Position numbers and translations under genes: made by a program
NCBI RefSeq assembly: GCF_963678635.1
Contig: NC_087070.1
Coordinates: 26,344,007-26,408,006, forward strand
Length of the DNA stretch: 64,000 nt
Direction of reading: 5' to 3'
From: Symsagittifera roscoffensis
Lineage: Eukaryota > Xenacoelomorpha > Acoela > Convolutidae
In this document: piece after piece, positions 40,557 to 55,400 of the stretch
How positions within the stretch are numbered: position 1 is the stretch's first letter
Layout of the letters: every line of letters starts with the position of its first letter
Notes under the pieces: generated by a model
Databases searched by the model: none
Told to the model about the DNA's origin: nothing
What the model saw: only the letters and a program-made list of their open reading frames with translations

Positions 40557-42172
40557 GTCAGATAGTTAGGTCCATTTCAAGTGCAAAACACGTGGTAGGT
40601 TAAGAAAACGTTTTAGCAATGGGATAACTCTTGACCTACTTTTGGCAAATCTATGGCTGAAGCCGTAGGAAACTGGAAAAATAAGAGATTGTCTTGAATT
40701 TTCTATGCTCGAAAAAAATCTTAACGAAATATGTCTCGAGTGCAAACGAAAGGTCACGTACAAATGAAAAAGTGTACAAGGTCAACACTATTGAATTGTT
40801 ATTACAAAACTACTTGTTTTATCAGATGTTGAGTACCAAAACCTATGTAAAACTGTCTGGTACTGTAGAAACTGCATCTCAATAAGGGACAGATATAAAT
40901 CAGTTCACTAAGCTAAAATTTTTTCCGCAACGTGGATAATATAGTGAGGACAGTGAAGGGTAATCCTGAAGAAGTGTTGCGGGTAGCACGCTTACTCCAT
41001 CCTATTTCACGGTTAAAAACAAAAACACCGAACGCATTTAGGAGGCTGGCTTTTTGGGATTTAGAAACTGTTGTATTCACAAACAGGAAAGTTAACAGTG
41101 GATGGTATCGGAAACCAGCAGATACAGGTACCATCTTAAATTTGGGAAGTTGCACCATCTTAACTACAAGACAAATAAAACAAGCAATTAATGGAACTGT
41201 TCACCGTGTTTGCTGCAGTAAGTTCTTTTGGGAGAATTCTAGATTAAGCGATAGAAATCGACCGTAAAAAAGGGCTGGATAAATCAAATCCAGAAAACTG
41301 GTCGCAGTTGGTTGCATCGCAAGCCCTTGAGAAGACCATCGGAGAAGAAAAAAAGAAAAAAAGACGACTGGAACCACTGCGATTATACTAGCAATTTCGA
41401 GATCACCAATACGCAAATAACACTTACGATGGCAAAATTGAATTTTTGTATGCTTTCTTCAGAATCTTTCTTGACCCGTGATTTAAACAAAATGCTCAAC
41501 TAGAAAATTATAGATGAAAAGCCACCAAAAAATGACCAAATGGACCGGCATCTCACAAAAATTGAAAAACAAAAAACCGAAAGTCGTGCTCAGCAGCGTG
41601 GTTTTGATAGTCGTAAATTGGTGTTCAGTTGGAGGATAATCGACATACATCCAACAACAATAAGTCTTTTACATTAAACATATCGCACATTAGAAGAACC
41701 GCGCGAGAAATTTATTAGGTGTGCCAAGTTCAGAAGAAGAGAGCTGATAATAAAACTATAGATCCAGCTTCGAAAAAAAATATTGAAACAACTTACGTGT
41801 TAGCATGAAATTAGCAACAACTCGAAAGTGTAAAACAGCAAAGATCAAAAACTCCTAATTATTACTTAGGCCTAAAATGAGCAAAAGCTGGACTAAAAAT
41901 TTCTATTCAGTTTTAGAAATTTTTGCAATTATTTGGTTGTCTTTTTAAAATTTTTGTTGAATGACGTCTAAAACAAAATTCCTTATCTGTGATCAGTTGT
42001 TCCAAATTTTTTCAGAAAAGAAGTATTCGTTGACGGTTTGATGAATTTTCCAAATAAATAAAATCTCAAAAAAGCGTTAAATAATGATTCAGGCTAAAAC
42101 TAGAAACTGTTACATATCCAACTCAGAATTTCTTTAATGCTAGTAATTTTTGCGACTATTAGTGAAATTTCA
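40557..42172 (+). repeat. Direct repeat copy 1 carrying a Penelope-like RT relic
   Basis: About 1.6 kb, matching 43526-45166 throughout at moderate-high identity. It contains the RT fragment at 40932-41267. Confidence 0.8.
40932..41267 (+). pseudogene. Penelope-like reverse transcriptase C-terminal fragment, copy 1
   Basis: LAFWDLETVVF (the family's FLDL block) is followed by SGWYRKPADTGTILNLGSC, the characteristic 'YRKPT.TG..LN..S' motif of Penelope-like RTs, then an HRVCCSKFFWENSRL tail. Upstream catalytic motifs are not recognisable and the frame is broken soon after. It is a dead fragment. Confidence 0.7.
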
Positions 42173-43525
42173 AAAAAAAACTTTATTTTTGAAATTGTGA
42201 AAAGTTATTTTTGTTGTTCTTGTTTCGCTTTAAATATTTGTAGCGCTTGTTCAACTTTTATTTGTTATTGGAAGGTTGTCCATATCTTTCGATAATTCGC
42301 ACAATCGCAGAATAGCTACCATGTGCACATTTTGTTGGTTGAAAATCATTCTATAGCACGTTCCCATATGAGGGCTGAAAATCGTTTATTAAATCCTGCT
42401 GGAGTAAAAAAAATTCCCGTGTCCATCAATTCCGTTCGCAATTTTTGCTGAAAAAAAAAACAAACTTGTGTGTCATCTTTTTTCTTTCTCGTTTTCGTGA
42501 GCGCAAAACATTATATTCTTTGGTTTCAAACTCCCAAAATAAAGTGACTTACAACCAATGCTCATTAGCTTTTTCACAGAGTTGAGAGAGAGAGGCAGAA
42601 AAACATTTATTTGCATGTAAAGAGGAAATAATAAGAGATTGAGTAAACGCAGGTCGTCTGAATAATATTGGTGATATTGTAACTTTTCATAGATCCATTT
42701 AAATGATTTCTTCTGGAAACACTCATTTTTTTAGTTTCTTTTCTCAGTGGATCCAAGCTGTAGAATTAATAGAGCAAGATTGCAGTAAAAATGAGTTCCA
42801 TTTTTTGGCATAGTAGGCAACATTTATTTGAAGGCAGAAGAGAAAATTTATTCGCTATTTTGAGATCCTCATTGAGGTGTACTGAATATCAGGTTTTGCA
42901 TTCTATGTACTCTTTGATTCTTGATGACTGATTAATGCTCAAGTGCGAGTACGTTGAGCACATGACTACTCGAGGTTCCGGATTGTGGTCGAAACTTGAT
43001 CTGGCGCGCTTGTCTATCTCTACTTTCATATCGTTTTGTTTGAACAAGTTTGCTATTTGGTTCAGGTCACATGGTAGATGTATATCTTAATATCTGCAAT
43101 ATGAAAAGATCGCTAAAATGGAGCACTGAAACTTTTTTGAGTAACAGTTTGTATGGCACTGTCTTATGCTTTCGAGAAGACTACTTAGAAAGCTACCGAA
43201 TCTGACTAAGCGTCAGTGTCATTTGCTGAATTAAATTTGCTTGAATTTTTAGCATTTAACTCATAACGAATTTTTTCCGCATAAGTTCGTGTTGATTTTT
43301 CGTAAGATCGTTCTTGAAGTGTATTTCTGAAGGCATCTAATTGCGTTTCTCAAAGATTTTAATTTCAATGCAATGTTTAGTGAGATAAACCGATGTTATG
43401 TTTCCTCTAAGTAAATTTTTTTTGTATCTGGGTGCCGCTGCGGCTGTTTTTCAAGACAATTGGAGTTAATTTTGATAAGTTTGTTCAAAGTTTTGCAGAT
43501 TTGACTTCTTGTTTGATTGAAAATG
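42173..43525. other. Spacer between the two Penelope-like copies
   Basis: AT-rich with no recognised ORF or repeat. Confidence 0.4.
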
Positions 43526-45166
43526 TCAGTTAGTTATGTCCATTTGTCCACGAGTGCAAAACATGCGGTAGGTTCAGAAAATGCTTTAGCAATGGGATAA
43601 CTCTTGACGTACTTTTGGCAAGTCTATGGCTGAAGCCGTACGAAACTGGAGTAATAAGAGATTGTCTTGCATTTTCTATGCTCGAAAAAGATCTTAACGA
43701 AATATGTCTCGAGTGCAAATAAAAGGTCACGTACAATTGAAAAAGTGTACAATGTCAACACTCTTGAATTCTCATCACAAAATTGCTTGTTTTATCAGAT
43801 GTTGAGTACCAAAACCTATGTAAAGCTGTCTGGTAATGTAGAAACTGCATCTCAATAAGGGACAGAGATAAATTTAAGGGACAGCAAGCTAAACTTTTTT
43901 CCGTAACTTGGATCATATAGCGATGACAGTGAACGGTAATCCTGAAGAAGTGTTGCGGGTAGCAAGCTTACTCCATTATTTTTCACAGTTAAAAACAAAA
44001 ACACCGAACACATATAGGAGGCTGGCTTTTTAGGATTTAGAAATTATTGTATAATTAAACAGGAAAGAAAATAGTGGATGGTATCGGAAACCAACAGATA
44101 CAGGTACTATCTTAAATTTGGGAAGTTGCACCATCTTAACTACAAGAAAAATAAAACAAGCAATTAATGGAACTGTTCACCGTGTTTGCTGCAGTAAGTT
44201 CATATGGGAGAATTCTAGAACAAGCGATAGAAATCGACCGTAAAAAATGGCTGGATAAATCATATCCAGACTACTGGTCGCCGCTGGTTGCATCACAAGC
44301 CCTTGCGACCCATCGGAGAAGAAAAAAGAAAAAAAGAAGACTGGAACCACTGCGATTATACTAGCAATTTGCAGATCACCAATGCGCAGAAAACACTTAT
44401 GATGACAAAAATAAACTCTTGTATGCTTTCTAAAGAAGTCTTTCTTGACCCGTGATTTAAACAAAAATGCCCAACTAGAAATTTATGGGCGAAAAGCCAT
44501 CAAAAAAGAACAAATGGCCCGGCATCTCACAAAAATTGAAAAACAAAAAACCGATAGTCGTGCTCAGCAGCATAAAAAGCAGTGTTGTTTTGATAGTCGT
44601 AAACTGGCGTTCAGTTGGAGGATAATCAACCAGATAGCCACTAACAATATGACTTTTACACAGACATATCGCACATTAGAGGAAGAAGCCGCGCGAGAAG
44701 TTTATTAGGTGCGCCAAGTTTAGAAGAAGAGAGCTGATAATAAAACTATAGATCCAGCTTCGAAAAAAAAATTATCGAAACAGGTTACGTGTTAGCATGA
44801 AATTAGCAACAACTCGAAAGTGTCAAACAACAAAGATTAAAAACTCTTAATTATTACTAAGGTCTAAAATGAATAAAAGCTGCATTAAGAGTTGCTATTC
44901 AGTTTTAGAAATTTTTGCAATTATTTGGTTGTCTTTATTAATTTTTAGTTGATTGACTTCTAAAACATTTTTCCCAATCTGTGATCAGTTGTTCCACTTT
45001 TATTAAGAACAAAATATTCTATGACGGTTTGATATGAACTTTACAAATTTTTCAAACACTCAAAAAAGCGTTTAATAATGATTCAGGCTGAAACTAGAAA
45101 TTGTTACATATCTAACTCAGAACTTACTTAATGCTACTAAGTTTTGCAACAATTAGTGAAATTCCG
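43526..45166 (+). repeat. Direct repeat copy 2 carrying a Penelope-like RT relic
   Basis: Matches 40557-42172. Independent indels distinguish the copies, for example an extra CATAAAAAG-type insertion near 44570. Confidence 0.8.
43918..44365 (+). pseudogene. Penelope-like reverse transcriptase fragment, copy 2
   Basis: Carries the same WYRKP.DTG..LN motif with more stops upstream (a TAG in the FLDL block). It continues into AIEIDRKKWLDKSYPDYWSP, the expected region after the RT thumb. Non-functional. Confidence 0.68.
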
Positions 45167-48100
45167 TTGAAGCTTTATGTTACTAAAACTCTTGCTGCTC
45201 CGTTTATATGTTCTAAGTATTTGCAGATTCGTGTCTTGAGCTTGTGTGTCTTGAGCCCGAAACAGAGTTTTTAAAGTTATTATGTCCTCTGTACATAATT
45301 AATTCGTTGGATCTTCATGATCCTCTTGTTGCTGATGCAATGTCTTTGGAGCAGTCTCATTTGAGTTTCATTTAAAGTGAAGAAGTGGGTTTAAACCACG
45401 GAGGAAGTGATTGCCAAAATATTGTTCATTTTGGTACATGAGCTTCAATTTCAGAATGAAGATAGTTCTGCAGCTATCATACGTTTTGTCTATGTTGGTA
45501 TATTAGTTAGGTTAAAACAGCTATTTTCAAGCAGATGCCTAACAAAACTATCATAAACACATGCGCTGTACCTGTAGACATTGCCGGCGGTTAATCTTCA
45601 GCCGGAGGGTTGTCTTGGCATTTCAGTTGAATGATTGACCTAATAGAGCAATGATCAAAACGGTGATAAATTTTGTCGCAATTTCATCAAAAATTGAGAT
45701 AACCTTACAGATTTGATATAGCAGGCTATCTAAAAAGTTTTTTGCCTCGCGGTCGAATATCACTTTTTTCTCGCAACATTCTATCCTCGAATAGTTCAAT
45801 TACTTTATGTTCAAATTCTTCTGGGTTCCAGTACATGTCTCAGTTATTTGATGAAAATTTCATGCGCACGCATATTACTGCTATGCTGTCCCTATGATTT
45901 TTCGACGAAACTTGTTCGAAATTCCCAGTTGTATCTAACAGCGTGGGTTATTAAAAAGAGTTGTAAGATAAACACAGGTGCAGTTGCCCATTTGTTTATA
46001 AGACAGCTGTCTAATTGATTTTCAATATCTTCGCAAATTAACATTTTTTGTACAGCTATCAACGTCTCGCCGTGGAAAACGTTTGAGGTCACTTGATTTC
46101 AGTCACAACGATGATTGGCGTACTCATAAAAACATTCCGAGCTGAAAATTTTCTCGTTCGTTTCAGTTTCACAGATATATATCAACTTGTTGGAATTTGT
46201 TTGCTTAGTGTTAGCTAGTTTGAATCGCCCTTGGTGATCTATAAGACTTTGGGCTATTAGTTGTGTTATCTGTAGTTATAATATAGACTGTTTGAGGCAG
46301 GCTCATCAGCGATATCCAAATTGACCTCATCAATGTATAACGCAAACTTTCGTTCTCTCAGCTTCTCGCGTGGCAACCGCTCTTCATGCAGCATTTTTTT
46401 TCGTTCCAGGCTCTGATTTTCTTTCTTCTAGTCTTTCTGTGAAAGAGTTAGCTCTTAAGCGGTGTGTTTCTATGTTTTTCAACTTAGATGTTAATTCAAC
46501 TTTTTTGTTGACAGCTGGATAACCAAGTTGACAGCTGTTTTTTGGAGGGTCATGAGAAAAGTTCTTGATTTCTTTATTTCAGAGTAAAACAAAACTGTTT
46601 CAATCTTTTAAACTCGACAATTCCATGCTCTAAATTAAATTTTTCTATGACAATTGTAGTTTTTTCTATGCTGGGACAAAGTTCTGGTCCCACTTTTTTC
46701 CCGGATCGTCTTCAATCTCTTGTTTTCTGAAAGTCTTTTCAGTGTTGTTGACATTTTTGTTGCGTTCTGTAGATGTCCGATCGAGAGATTCATTTTCACG
46801 GTTTTGGTGCTTTTTCATTGTGTTTGCATTCCAAATTGCTACTAGTTGCTTTCATGAATTTTTTTTAGCTTTTCCTCGACAGGTTGAGCCCTATTGTTTC
46901 TATCTGTTCGGTTTCTTCAATTTTTCCACTTTTCCACTTTTGATCAAATTTTTCTTAGGTCAGGTTTTCATGAAAATATCAGGTTCAATGTTGCTAACGT
47001 ACACATTGCAACATTATCTCCCATTTTGTCAAATGTCATTAATACCATTGATGACCACATTGGACAATGCACTACATGTAAACTTATACACCATTTGGAT
47101 GGCAATTTAAGTGAAAGAAGATAGCAGTTTTTTTTCTTGCTACAAAGTTTTTGTGCCCCGGATAAATGCCGCATTTTTGCAGCTAGTTGTTTTTGCAAAC
47201 GGTTATCTTGATATTGCATTGACAAAGTTGGTCGAGTGTTTAAACATTTTTCATTTCTTTGCTTTGCTGATGCTGTAGTCTCTTTTTTTCTTGCCCTCAA
47301 TGATTTTTAGAGTTTCAGACACCTCCCTGTCTGAAAATTTTTCTGTTTTTTGATTCTCAAACCCTTGTTCCCGGTTTTTCTCCTATGCCTTGTCAACTTT
47401 TTTTTGACAAAATAGGCATTTGGTGTCAAAAATTTGCCACTGTAATCCGGACAAAAAAAGCCAGTCCTTACCGTCTGCACTAAGTTTTGCATCGCAGTGT
47501 GCTCTTTCTCACATAGCGGAGTAAAAACTTTTTCATGTCTCGTAAAGTTTTTTCAGCGAGAAAAGCAGTTTTTACAATTTCATGCATTTTGAAAAACCTA
47601 GCGCGGATGAAGAAAACTGGCAGTGCTTCGATTTAAAACATGAGACTTTCAGAGAGGGTAGCTCAGATCGTTTGCTGTCCGTCCTTGCAAGAATTCTGTT
47701 AAGATTTCAAGAAAATATAGTCAAAATTATTCCTCATTGTAAGCATCTCAAAAGTAAAATCTGATTTTTTTTTCATATTGTGCACTAGTGTATGATTTCA
47801 TGCAAATTTAGTAAGTCTTTGCACTGTTACGAGCCAAGGAAACGAAAACACAGCCTAGTTTAAAAATCTCTCAGACGCGTTGCCTCATATCAGGCCCATT
47901 TTTTAAGTTTCTTTCAACTCCGGGTTATTTTTGCAGATCTTAGATTGCTCAACCTGTTTGATACTTGATTACCATTAACCTCAACTTTGTTTACTTTCTT
48001 GCCTTTATGAATAAAATGATGAATGACAAATTCAGTAACTAAAAACAATTAAGTATATTAAGATAACCATGGTAAGCAATCAGTGCTACAACACAAATCG

Positions 48101-48240
48101 TGCAAATCTCGACTTTCTTCATTTCCTTTCATTTTATTCCTGCCTTTGTGTTTATGATTTTCCATGGTTTTTTGACTGAAAAAAAAAGATGAATGAAAAA
48201 AAAAAAACTAAAATTTTTTCTTTAACTTACTAATTTCATT
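45167..48240. other. Three kb with no recognised gene
   Basis: AT-rich with T-rich plus strand. Minus-strand frames near 46968-47492 carry scattered Cys/His (FFCPDYSGKF...KKLTRHRR), perhaps a decayed zinc-finger region, but with too many breaks to call. Confidence 0.35.
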
Positions 48241-51160
48241 GTTAATAATCAACGCTACAAACTCAAATTGTGCAAAAACGCATTGAGGTCATCTGATTCT
48301 TATGCTTGCAATGTAAGTGATGGAGCTACCAAGAGGGATGAGTTTGTGCAGGATGCTACAATTCCTCAACTAGAAGATATGTTCCCATCGGACATTATCG
48401 AAGTTAAAATTGTACCGGCCATCAATAAATTAAAATTTGTGATCAATATCGCAATAGAAAAAAACGCTGGTCCAACAATTGATGCGTTGACCGAAACAAG
48501 TACAGAAAAAGCAGAAGCCTATAACAAAAAAAAATTGATTGAAACAAAATGATAAAAGAGCTGAAAAGGTTTTCGCAATGTTTCTAAATGCTTAAGAATT
48601 CAGAGAAATCCTGAAAACCAGGATCTTCCGAAATATGAGAATTTTTCTCACGCAAATGAAAAAAGAGAAGAACTTTTTGAAAAGTTGATAGTCAATGCAA
48701 ACGTGGAGGTTGTTGACCGTCATAGTTTTTCAAAGTTTTTGGATAACCGTACCAAAACCAGTGTGGTTACGCTTTCCAGTGGATGTTATACAAAACTGAT
48801 ACTCGCCTAAATTGATACTCGGAAGAGTGGGGAGACCTTAAACACTGTGTTTTTTGTACTGCCCCTGTTAAGCTACAAAGATTCAAAAAAAGCCATGTCA
48901 TCAGAAAGGACGGGAACTGTGAACGCTGGTGTTCGAGTTAGCATCTTAAAAACTCATCACTTTCAATTATTTCAAGAAGTTATTCATGTAAATTTGACGA
49001 TAGAAAACAACTCACAAATTCTTTAATATACATAAACTTCATAATGCTGAATGTGAGAAAACTGGCAAAGCTTGAAGGAAGAAAAAAATTTGTCTGAGCA
49101 GTATCACATTGTGCAGCTTCTATGCTTTTAGAGACCGAAACATCACTAAGCGTTTATTTAGAGAACACCGATCTCAAATCAAAAGATTGATCTTCTTATA
49201 GATTGGACCGCAAACTAATAGGTAACACGTCTCATCATGGAGGTGTACTTATTTCTGTAAGCGACTGCTTTAGTTGGTATAAATTTAACCTAGATCTCCA
49301 CGAATGGGCATTAGTGGTACAAATGAAAGTAAATATAAATAATATCAGTTTTGTGTTTTTTTGCGTGTATTATTCCCCAACAGAAAGCAAATATAAGTTT
49401 AAATTTCATGAGTTCAAAAACATTTTTGACGCAACGAGCAATTAATTACATTGATAACCAGCCAATTTTGTCATGTGGTGATCTAATGTTTCCAACACAG
49501 GTTGGAGAACTAATCAAAGCTCAAATATCCTCAAAAAAGAATTTTTGGAACTAATAGATGAGGTTCAAATGACTGAAATAGTTGAATTTGCAACTTGCAG
49601 TACAAATATAGGAGGCTCAAATTTCGAAGGAAAAAACTTACATTTGACAGTTAACAGAACAATATTTCAGAAAACTGAAATAAATAATCAAAATGAAGAA
49701 CCACTGAACGAAAGTTTTGAAAAATCTGCTATGCTGACTTTGTCAATTTTCACGAATATATCAGAATATTTCCTTTTTTTACCCGTCTCCTTTACTACTT
49801 TCGATCGAATGTCTGAAAAAATGTATGAGTATTTAATTAACCTTCTACCAAATTTTTTTTCAAGCTTTTTTGCAAAAATAACCATGAAACGACAATGTTG
49901 TCTCTTTGGGTGAGGAGGGTTGTCTCAAAGTGCAGATTGTTTGAAGTAACGCCTATTTTCAATTGCAAAAAAAAACAGATCTGGAAAAATTTGTGATGCA
50001 AAACATGGAATCTGAAAGAAGCTAAAATAAGAAAATTATTTAGGATCTCGAAATGCAATTACGATTTTGAAACAATTAAAAAATGTGGGAGAGCAGAATT
50101 CAAAAGTACCGAGTCAAGTGGGGTTAAACGTTGTTAAAAATTTAGCATGGAAAAAAATTTTTTTGCTGTAAAGTCAGTCTAAATTTGAAATCTAATGTCT
50201 CTGATTTGCTTGCGAAAAAGCCTTCCTCAAAAAACTTTGAAATATCTTAGAATAGATTCTGATATTTTCTCGGAACTAGAATTGACTCCATGGTTTAGAG
50301 GCAGGATCCTGGCGGACTGCCTTCTTAATTTCCGAGTACTTTAGCAAAACCAATGTGTTTTAGATTGATTCTACTGTTGAAAAATTCCAGAGACGATGGT
50401 GTGACCCAGATCTCGGAAAACAACAGTGATATCCCTGTACACAAAAATGAAGACAAAAGACAAATTAAAAAACACAGACCTATTCAATTGTTCACAATAT
50501 TTCATCCTTAAAAATTGTCTTCACGAGCCGTTATATGAACATTCGGCTTGATATACGAAATCAAGTCAAAGTGCTTGTGTGATAGAGAAATCCGGTGTAA
50601 CAAATCTTTAAGCATTTCAACAACGCTTTTATGAGACACATGATAAAAAACCTAATAATGAAACATAAGTATGAAACACAAATTTTTCAAAGCATTCGAT
50701 AAACTTCCTCAACTTGACTTACTGAAAAAAGCTGGAAATCTCAGAGCCAGGGGATGCTTTCTAGAAGTTTTAAGAAATTTACCTTGAGAACAGAACAAAA
50801 GAGAGAAAAGTGACATTAAAAGAAGTAGCAAGTAGTAATCTTGAGGGCCTTTGCGGGAACCATTGTTGTTTTGTATATTTATCAACGACTTGCCAGACGT
50901 ACTTCAATTTGACACATCCTTCATATATGCAGAAGATTCAAAAGTTTATTCAGTTGATTTTCGAGGAGAACACAAATTCGTTTTTTGTTCATCGGTAAAT
51001 GTTTGATTTCGTAGAAGTAAGTAAAAATTTGGCAAAATAGATTGACAAAAAATTAGGCTGGTCAAATTATTTGATAAACCCAACGAAGAAAGGAAACCAA
51101 ATTGTTTTTTTTTTTGAAAACGTTATGTAGCAAACGGCGTTTCACAGAATTTTAATTAAG
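48241..51160 (+). mobile_element. Decayed LINE (non-LTR retrotransposon), array unit 1
   Basis: Order: a possible ORF1-like piece (48268-48552), an APE-type endonuclease relic at about 49200-49560 (YRLDRKLIG...HHGGVLISV...VYYSP...ILSCGDLMF), and an RT relic near 50815-50960 (an ND.PDV-type block followed by FIYAEDSK). Many frameshifts. Segments recur in units 2 and 3. Confidence 0.7.
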
Positions 51161-52420
51161 TTGAAACAAATCAGTGGTTTTACCAATATGAATTATTTGA
51201 ATCATCGTATTTTAACACGTGTCGCACAAAATTACCAGAATCAGAAAGATTTCAGAAAATAATGTTAAAATGGATGTCAAACAATTATGAAAACGATTAT
51301 TTAATTATGATGAAGAATATGAATACTCTGTCCCTAACTATTTTCCCCAGCGAAAACGTTTTGCAAAACGGTAAACAACATTCATCTCCATTTTACCAAC
51401 AAAAACAGTTGATGGCGCGGCCTGTAGCCTCAACCTAATCCACACAAAAAGCTCGAAACTTGTTTTAGGGTATCGCGGGTGGCAAATCATCTGCCTATTG
51501 AACCTAGTGCGTTCTCAACAAAAAAAAGTTGAATGAAAAAAAATGATAAGGCAGCTGAAATGGAGGCAAATAGTTTTCGCAGTTCGTTAAAATACTTACG
51601 AACTTAGGGAAATCCTGACAACAAGGATCTTTCGAATAATGATAATATTTCTTAAGCAAACGGAAACAAAAAGAATGTTTTGAAAGTTTGAGAGTGAAGG
51701 CACACGAGGAGGTTGTTCACCGTCATAGTTTTCAAAGTTTTCGGATAATCGTACCAAAGTCAGTATGGTTACGATTTCCAGTGGATGTTGAGCATAAGTA
51801 ATATCCGCCAAATGTGATACTCGCCAAAACTGAGACTCGGAAGTGTGGGGAGACACGAAAAAATTGGTGTTTTTACTTCCCCTGTTAAGCTATGAAGATT
51901 CAAAAGAAAATCATGTTCTCAAAAAAGTTCTACACGATGGTGTGCCAGAGACCCTCTTAAAAAATTGTCTCTTTCATTTATTTCAAGAAATTACTCTGGT
52001 AACTGTTGATGATAGAAAACAATCACAAATTCTTTAATTTACCTAAAACTCTTAACTTAAAACTAAGTTAGACAAAAGTGACATTGAAAGAAGTAGCAAG
52101 TAGTAATCTTGAGGGGCTTTTGCAGGGACCATTGTTGTTTAGTATATTTTTTAACGACTTGCCAGACGTACTTCAGTTTGACACATCCTTCATATATGCA
52201 GAAGATTCAAAAGTTTTTTTAGTTGATTTTTAGGGAGAACACGAATTCGTTTTTCGTTCATCGGTAAATGTTGGATTTTGTTGAAGTAAATAAAAATTTG
52301 GCAAAATAGATTGACAAAAAAATTAAGTTGGTCAAATAATTGATAAACGTGATGAAGAAAAGAAATAGATTGTTTTTTTGAAAACGTTAAGTAGCAAAAG
52401 GCGTTTCACAGAGTTTTAAT
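51161..52420 (+). mobile_element. Decayed LINE, array unit 2 (internally deleted)
   Basis: Has the 5' block (from AAAACAAATCAGTGGTT) and the RT block (52090-52230: EGLLQGPLLFSIFFNDLPDV, then FIYAEDSK). The endonuclease section present in units 1 and 3 is missing. Confidence 0.68.
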
Positions 52421-55400
52421 GAAGTTAAAACAAATCAGTGGTTCTACCAATATGAATTATTTGAATCATCGTATTTTAACACGTGTCGCACAAAATTACC
52501 AGAATCAGAAAGATTTCAGAAAATAATGTTAAAATGGATGTCAAACAATTACAAAAACGATTATTTAATTATGATGCAAAAAATGAATACTTTGTACCTA
52601 ACTATGTTCCACAGCGAAAACGTTTTGCAAATACAGTTAACAACAAACAGCTCCATTTTACCAACAAAAACAGCTGATGGCCCGGCCTGTAGCCGCAACC
52701 TAATCCACACAAACAGCTCGAAACTTGTTTCAGGATATCGCGGGTGGCAAATCATCTGCCTAGAAAAGATGAGTTCTTTAACACAGTGTTGCTCAAATCA
52801 GTCTATTGATTCTAGTGCGTTTTCAACAAAAAAAATTGAATGAAAAAAAAAATGATAAGACAACTGAAATGAAGGCAAATAGTTTTCGCAATTCATTAAA
52901 ATCCTTACGAACTTATTGGATTCCTGAAAACAAGGATCGTCCGAAAAATGATAAAATTCCTTACGCAAATGAAAATAAAAAGAAATTTTTTGAAAGTTTG
53001 AGAGTGAATGCAAACGAGGAGGTGGTTCACCGTCATAGTTTTCAAAGTTTTTGGATAATCGTACCAAAGTCAGTATGGTTACGCTTTCCAGTGGATGTTA
53101 TAGAAAACTAATACCCGCCAAATCTGATGTTCGCCAAAACCGATACTGGCCAAAAATGTTACTCGGAAGTGTGGGGATACGCGAAAAAATAAGTTTTTGT
53201 ACTGCCCCTGTTAAGCTATGAAGATTCAAAGAAAAAAATCATGCCCTCAAAAAAACTCTACACGAGGGTGTGCCAGGTAGCTTCTTAAAAGTTGTCACTT
53301 TCATTTATTTCAAGAAGTTACTCTGGTACATGTTGACGATAAAAAACAACCTCAAACACTTTAATACACATAAAATTCATAATGCTGAATGCGAGAAGTT
53401 TGGTAAAATGTAAACAGAGGGTAAGGTAAATGCATCTTTTAGTGACCAAAACCTCATTAAGTATTTATTTAGATAACACAGATCTCACACTAACTGATTA
53501 TTCTTCTTATAGATCGGACCGCAAGTTAACAGGTAACAGGTCTCACAATGGAGGTGTTCGTTTTGCTGTAAGCGACTGCTATAACTGGTATAAATTTAAC
53601 CTAGATCTCCTCAAATGGGCATTAGTGGTACAAATGAAAGTAAATAAAAATAATATCAGTTTTGTGATTTTTTATCCCCAAACAGAAATTAAATAAAAAT
53701 TTAAGTTTGATGAGTTCAGAAACATTTTGACGCAATAGCAATTAATTCCATTGATAACCAGCTAGTTTGGTCATGTGGTGATCTAACCTTTCCAATACAG
53801 GTTAGAGAACTAATCAAAGCTCAAATATCCTCGAAAAAAAATTTTTGGAACTAATAGATGAGTTTTAAATGACTGAAATAGTTGAATTTGCAACTTGCAG
53901 TACAAATATAGGAGGCTCAAATTTCCAAAGAAAAAACTTACATTTGACAGTTCACAGAACAGTATTTCAAAACACTGAAATAAATAATCAAAATGAAGAG
54001 CCACTGAACGAAAGTTTTGAAAAATCTGCTCGGCTGACTATGTCAATTTTCACGATTATATCAGAACATTTCCTTTTCTTACCCGTTTCTTATAATACTT
54101 TCGATCGAATGTCTGAAAAAATGTATAAGCACTTAATTAACCTTCTACCAATTTTTGTTTAAGCTTTTTTCCAAAAAGACCATGAAACATCTTGGGACGT
54201 CGAATGCAAAAAAAAAACTTTTGAAACAAAGTGCAGATTGTTTAAAGTAACGCCTAATTTCAATTACCAAAAAAAACAGATCTGGGAAACTTTGTGATGC
54301 GAAACATAGATCCTGAAAGAAGATGAAATCAAGAAAGTTTTTTAGGATTTCGAATTGCAATTATGATTTTCAAACAATTAAAAAAGGTGAGAGAGCAGAA
54401 TTCAAAACTACGGCCTCAAGTGGAGTTACAGGTGGTTAATATTGAGCAAGAAAAAAGATTTTTTCACTGTAAAGTCTGTGAAATCTGTAAAATCAAATGT
54501 CTCTGACTTGTTTGCAAAAATGCTTTCCTCAAAAACTTTAACATATCTTAGAACAGTTTCTGAAATTTTGTCGGAATTAGATTTGACTACCTGGGTTAGA
54601 GGCAGGGTTACAAATACTTTTGCAAAACCAATGTGTTCCAGATTGATTAAACTTTTGACAAATTTCAAGAGACTTTGGTGTGACCCAGATTTTGGCAAAC
54701 AATGGTGATATCCCGAAAACAAAAAAAAGAAGACAGAATAAAAATAAAAAAACACAAACCTGTTTAATTGTTCTCATATTTCATCCTAAAAAATTTCTAC
54801 CCGAGCCGTTTTATGAACAGTCGGCTTAATATATGAGATCAAGTCAGGGGCTTATGTGAAGCAGAAATTTGTCACAAATCTCTGAGCATTTTAACAACGC
54901 CTTTATGTGGCACTTGATAAGAATCCAAAAACTCCAAAGCATTCAATAAACTTCCTCAACATGAATTACTGAAAAAAACTGGGAATTTCGGAGCCAAAGG
55001 ATGCTTTCTAGAAATTTTAAGAAAACTACCTTGAGAACAGAACTTATTTAAAGAAAAGTGACATTATTGCCTCAACTTTAAAAGAAGTAACAAGTAGTAT
55101 ACCTGAGGGGTCTTTGTTGGGACCATTGTTGTTTAGTATATTTATCAACGACTTGTCAGACGTACTCCAGTTTGCCCTACCCTTCATATATGCAGAAGAT
55201 TCAAAATTTATTCAGAAGCTTACCCAAACGTTAAACACAAGCAGATATATCGTTGTTAAAAATTGGGTAAAAAAAACAGAATCGAGTTGGCTACTGATGA
55301 AAGCAAAAAGTTAACTTTCTGGGAAAACACGAATTCCTTTTTCATTCATCGAAAATTTTTGGATTTCGCTGGAGTAAATAAAGACTTGGCAAAAAAAATT

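Noticed and set aside
46968..47492. Zinc-finger gene on the minus strand
   Set aside because: Cys/His spacing is irregular and the frame is broken every few dozen codons.
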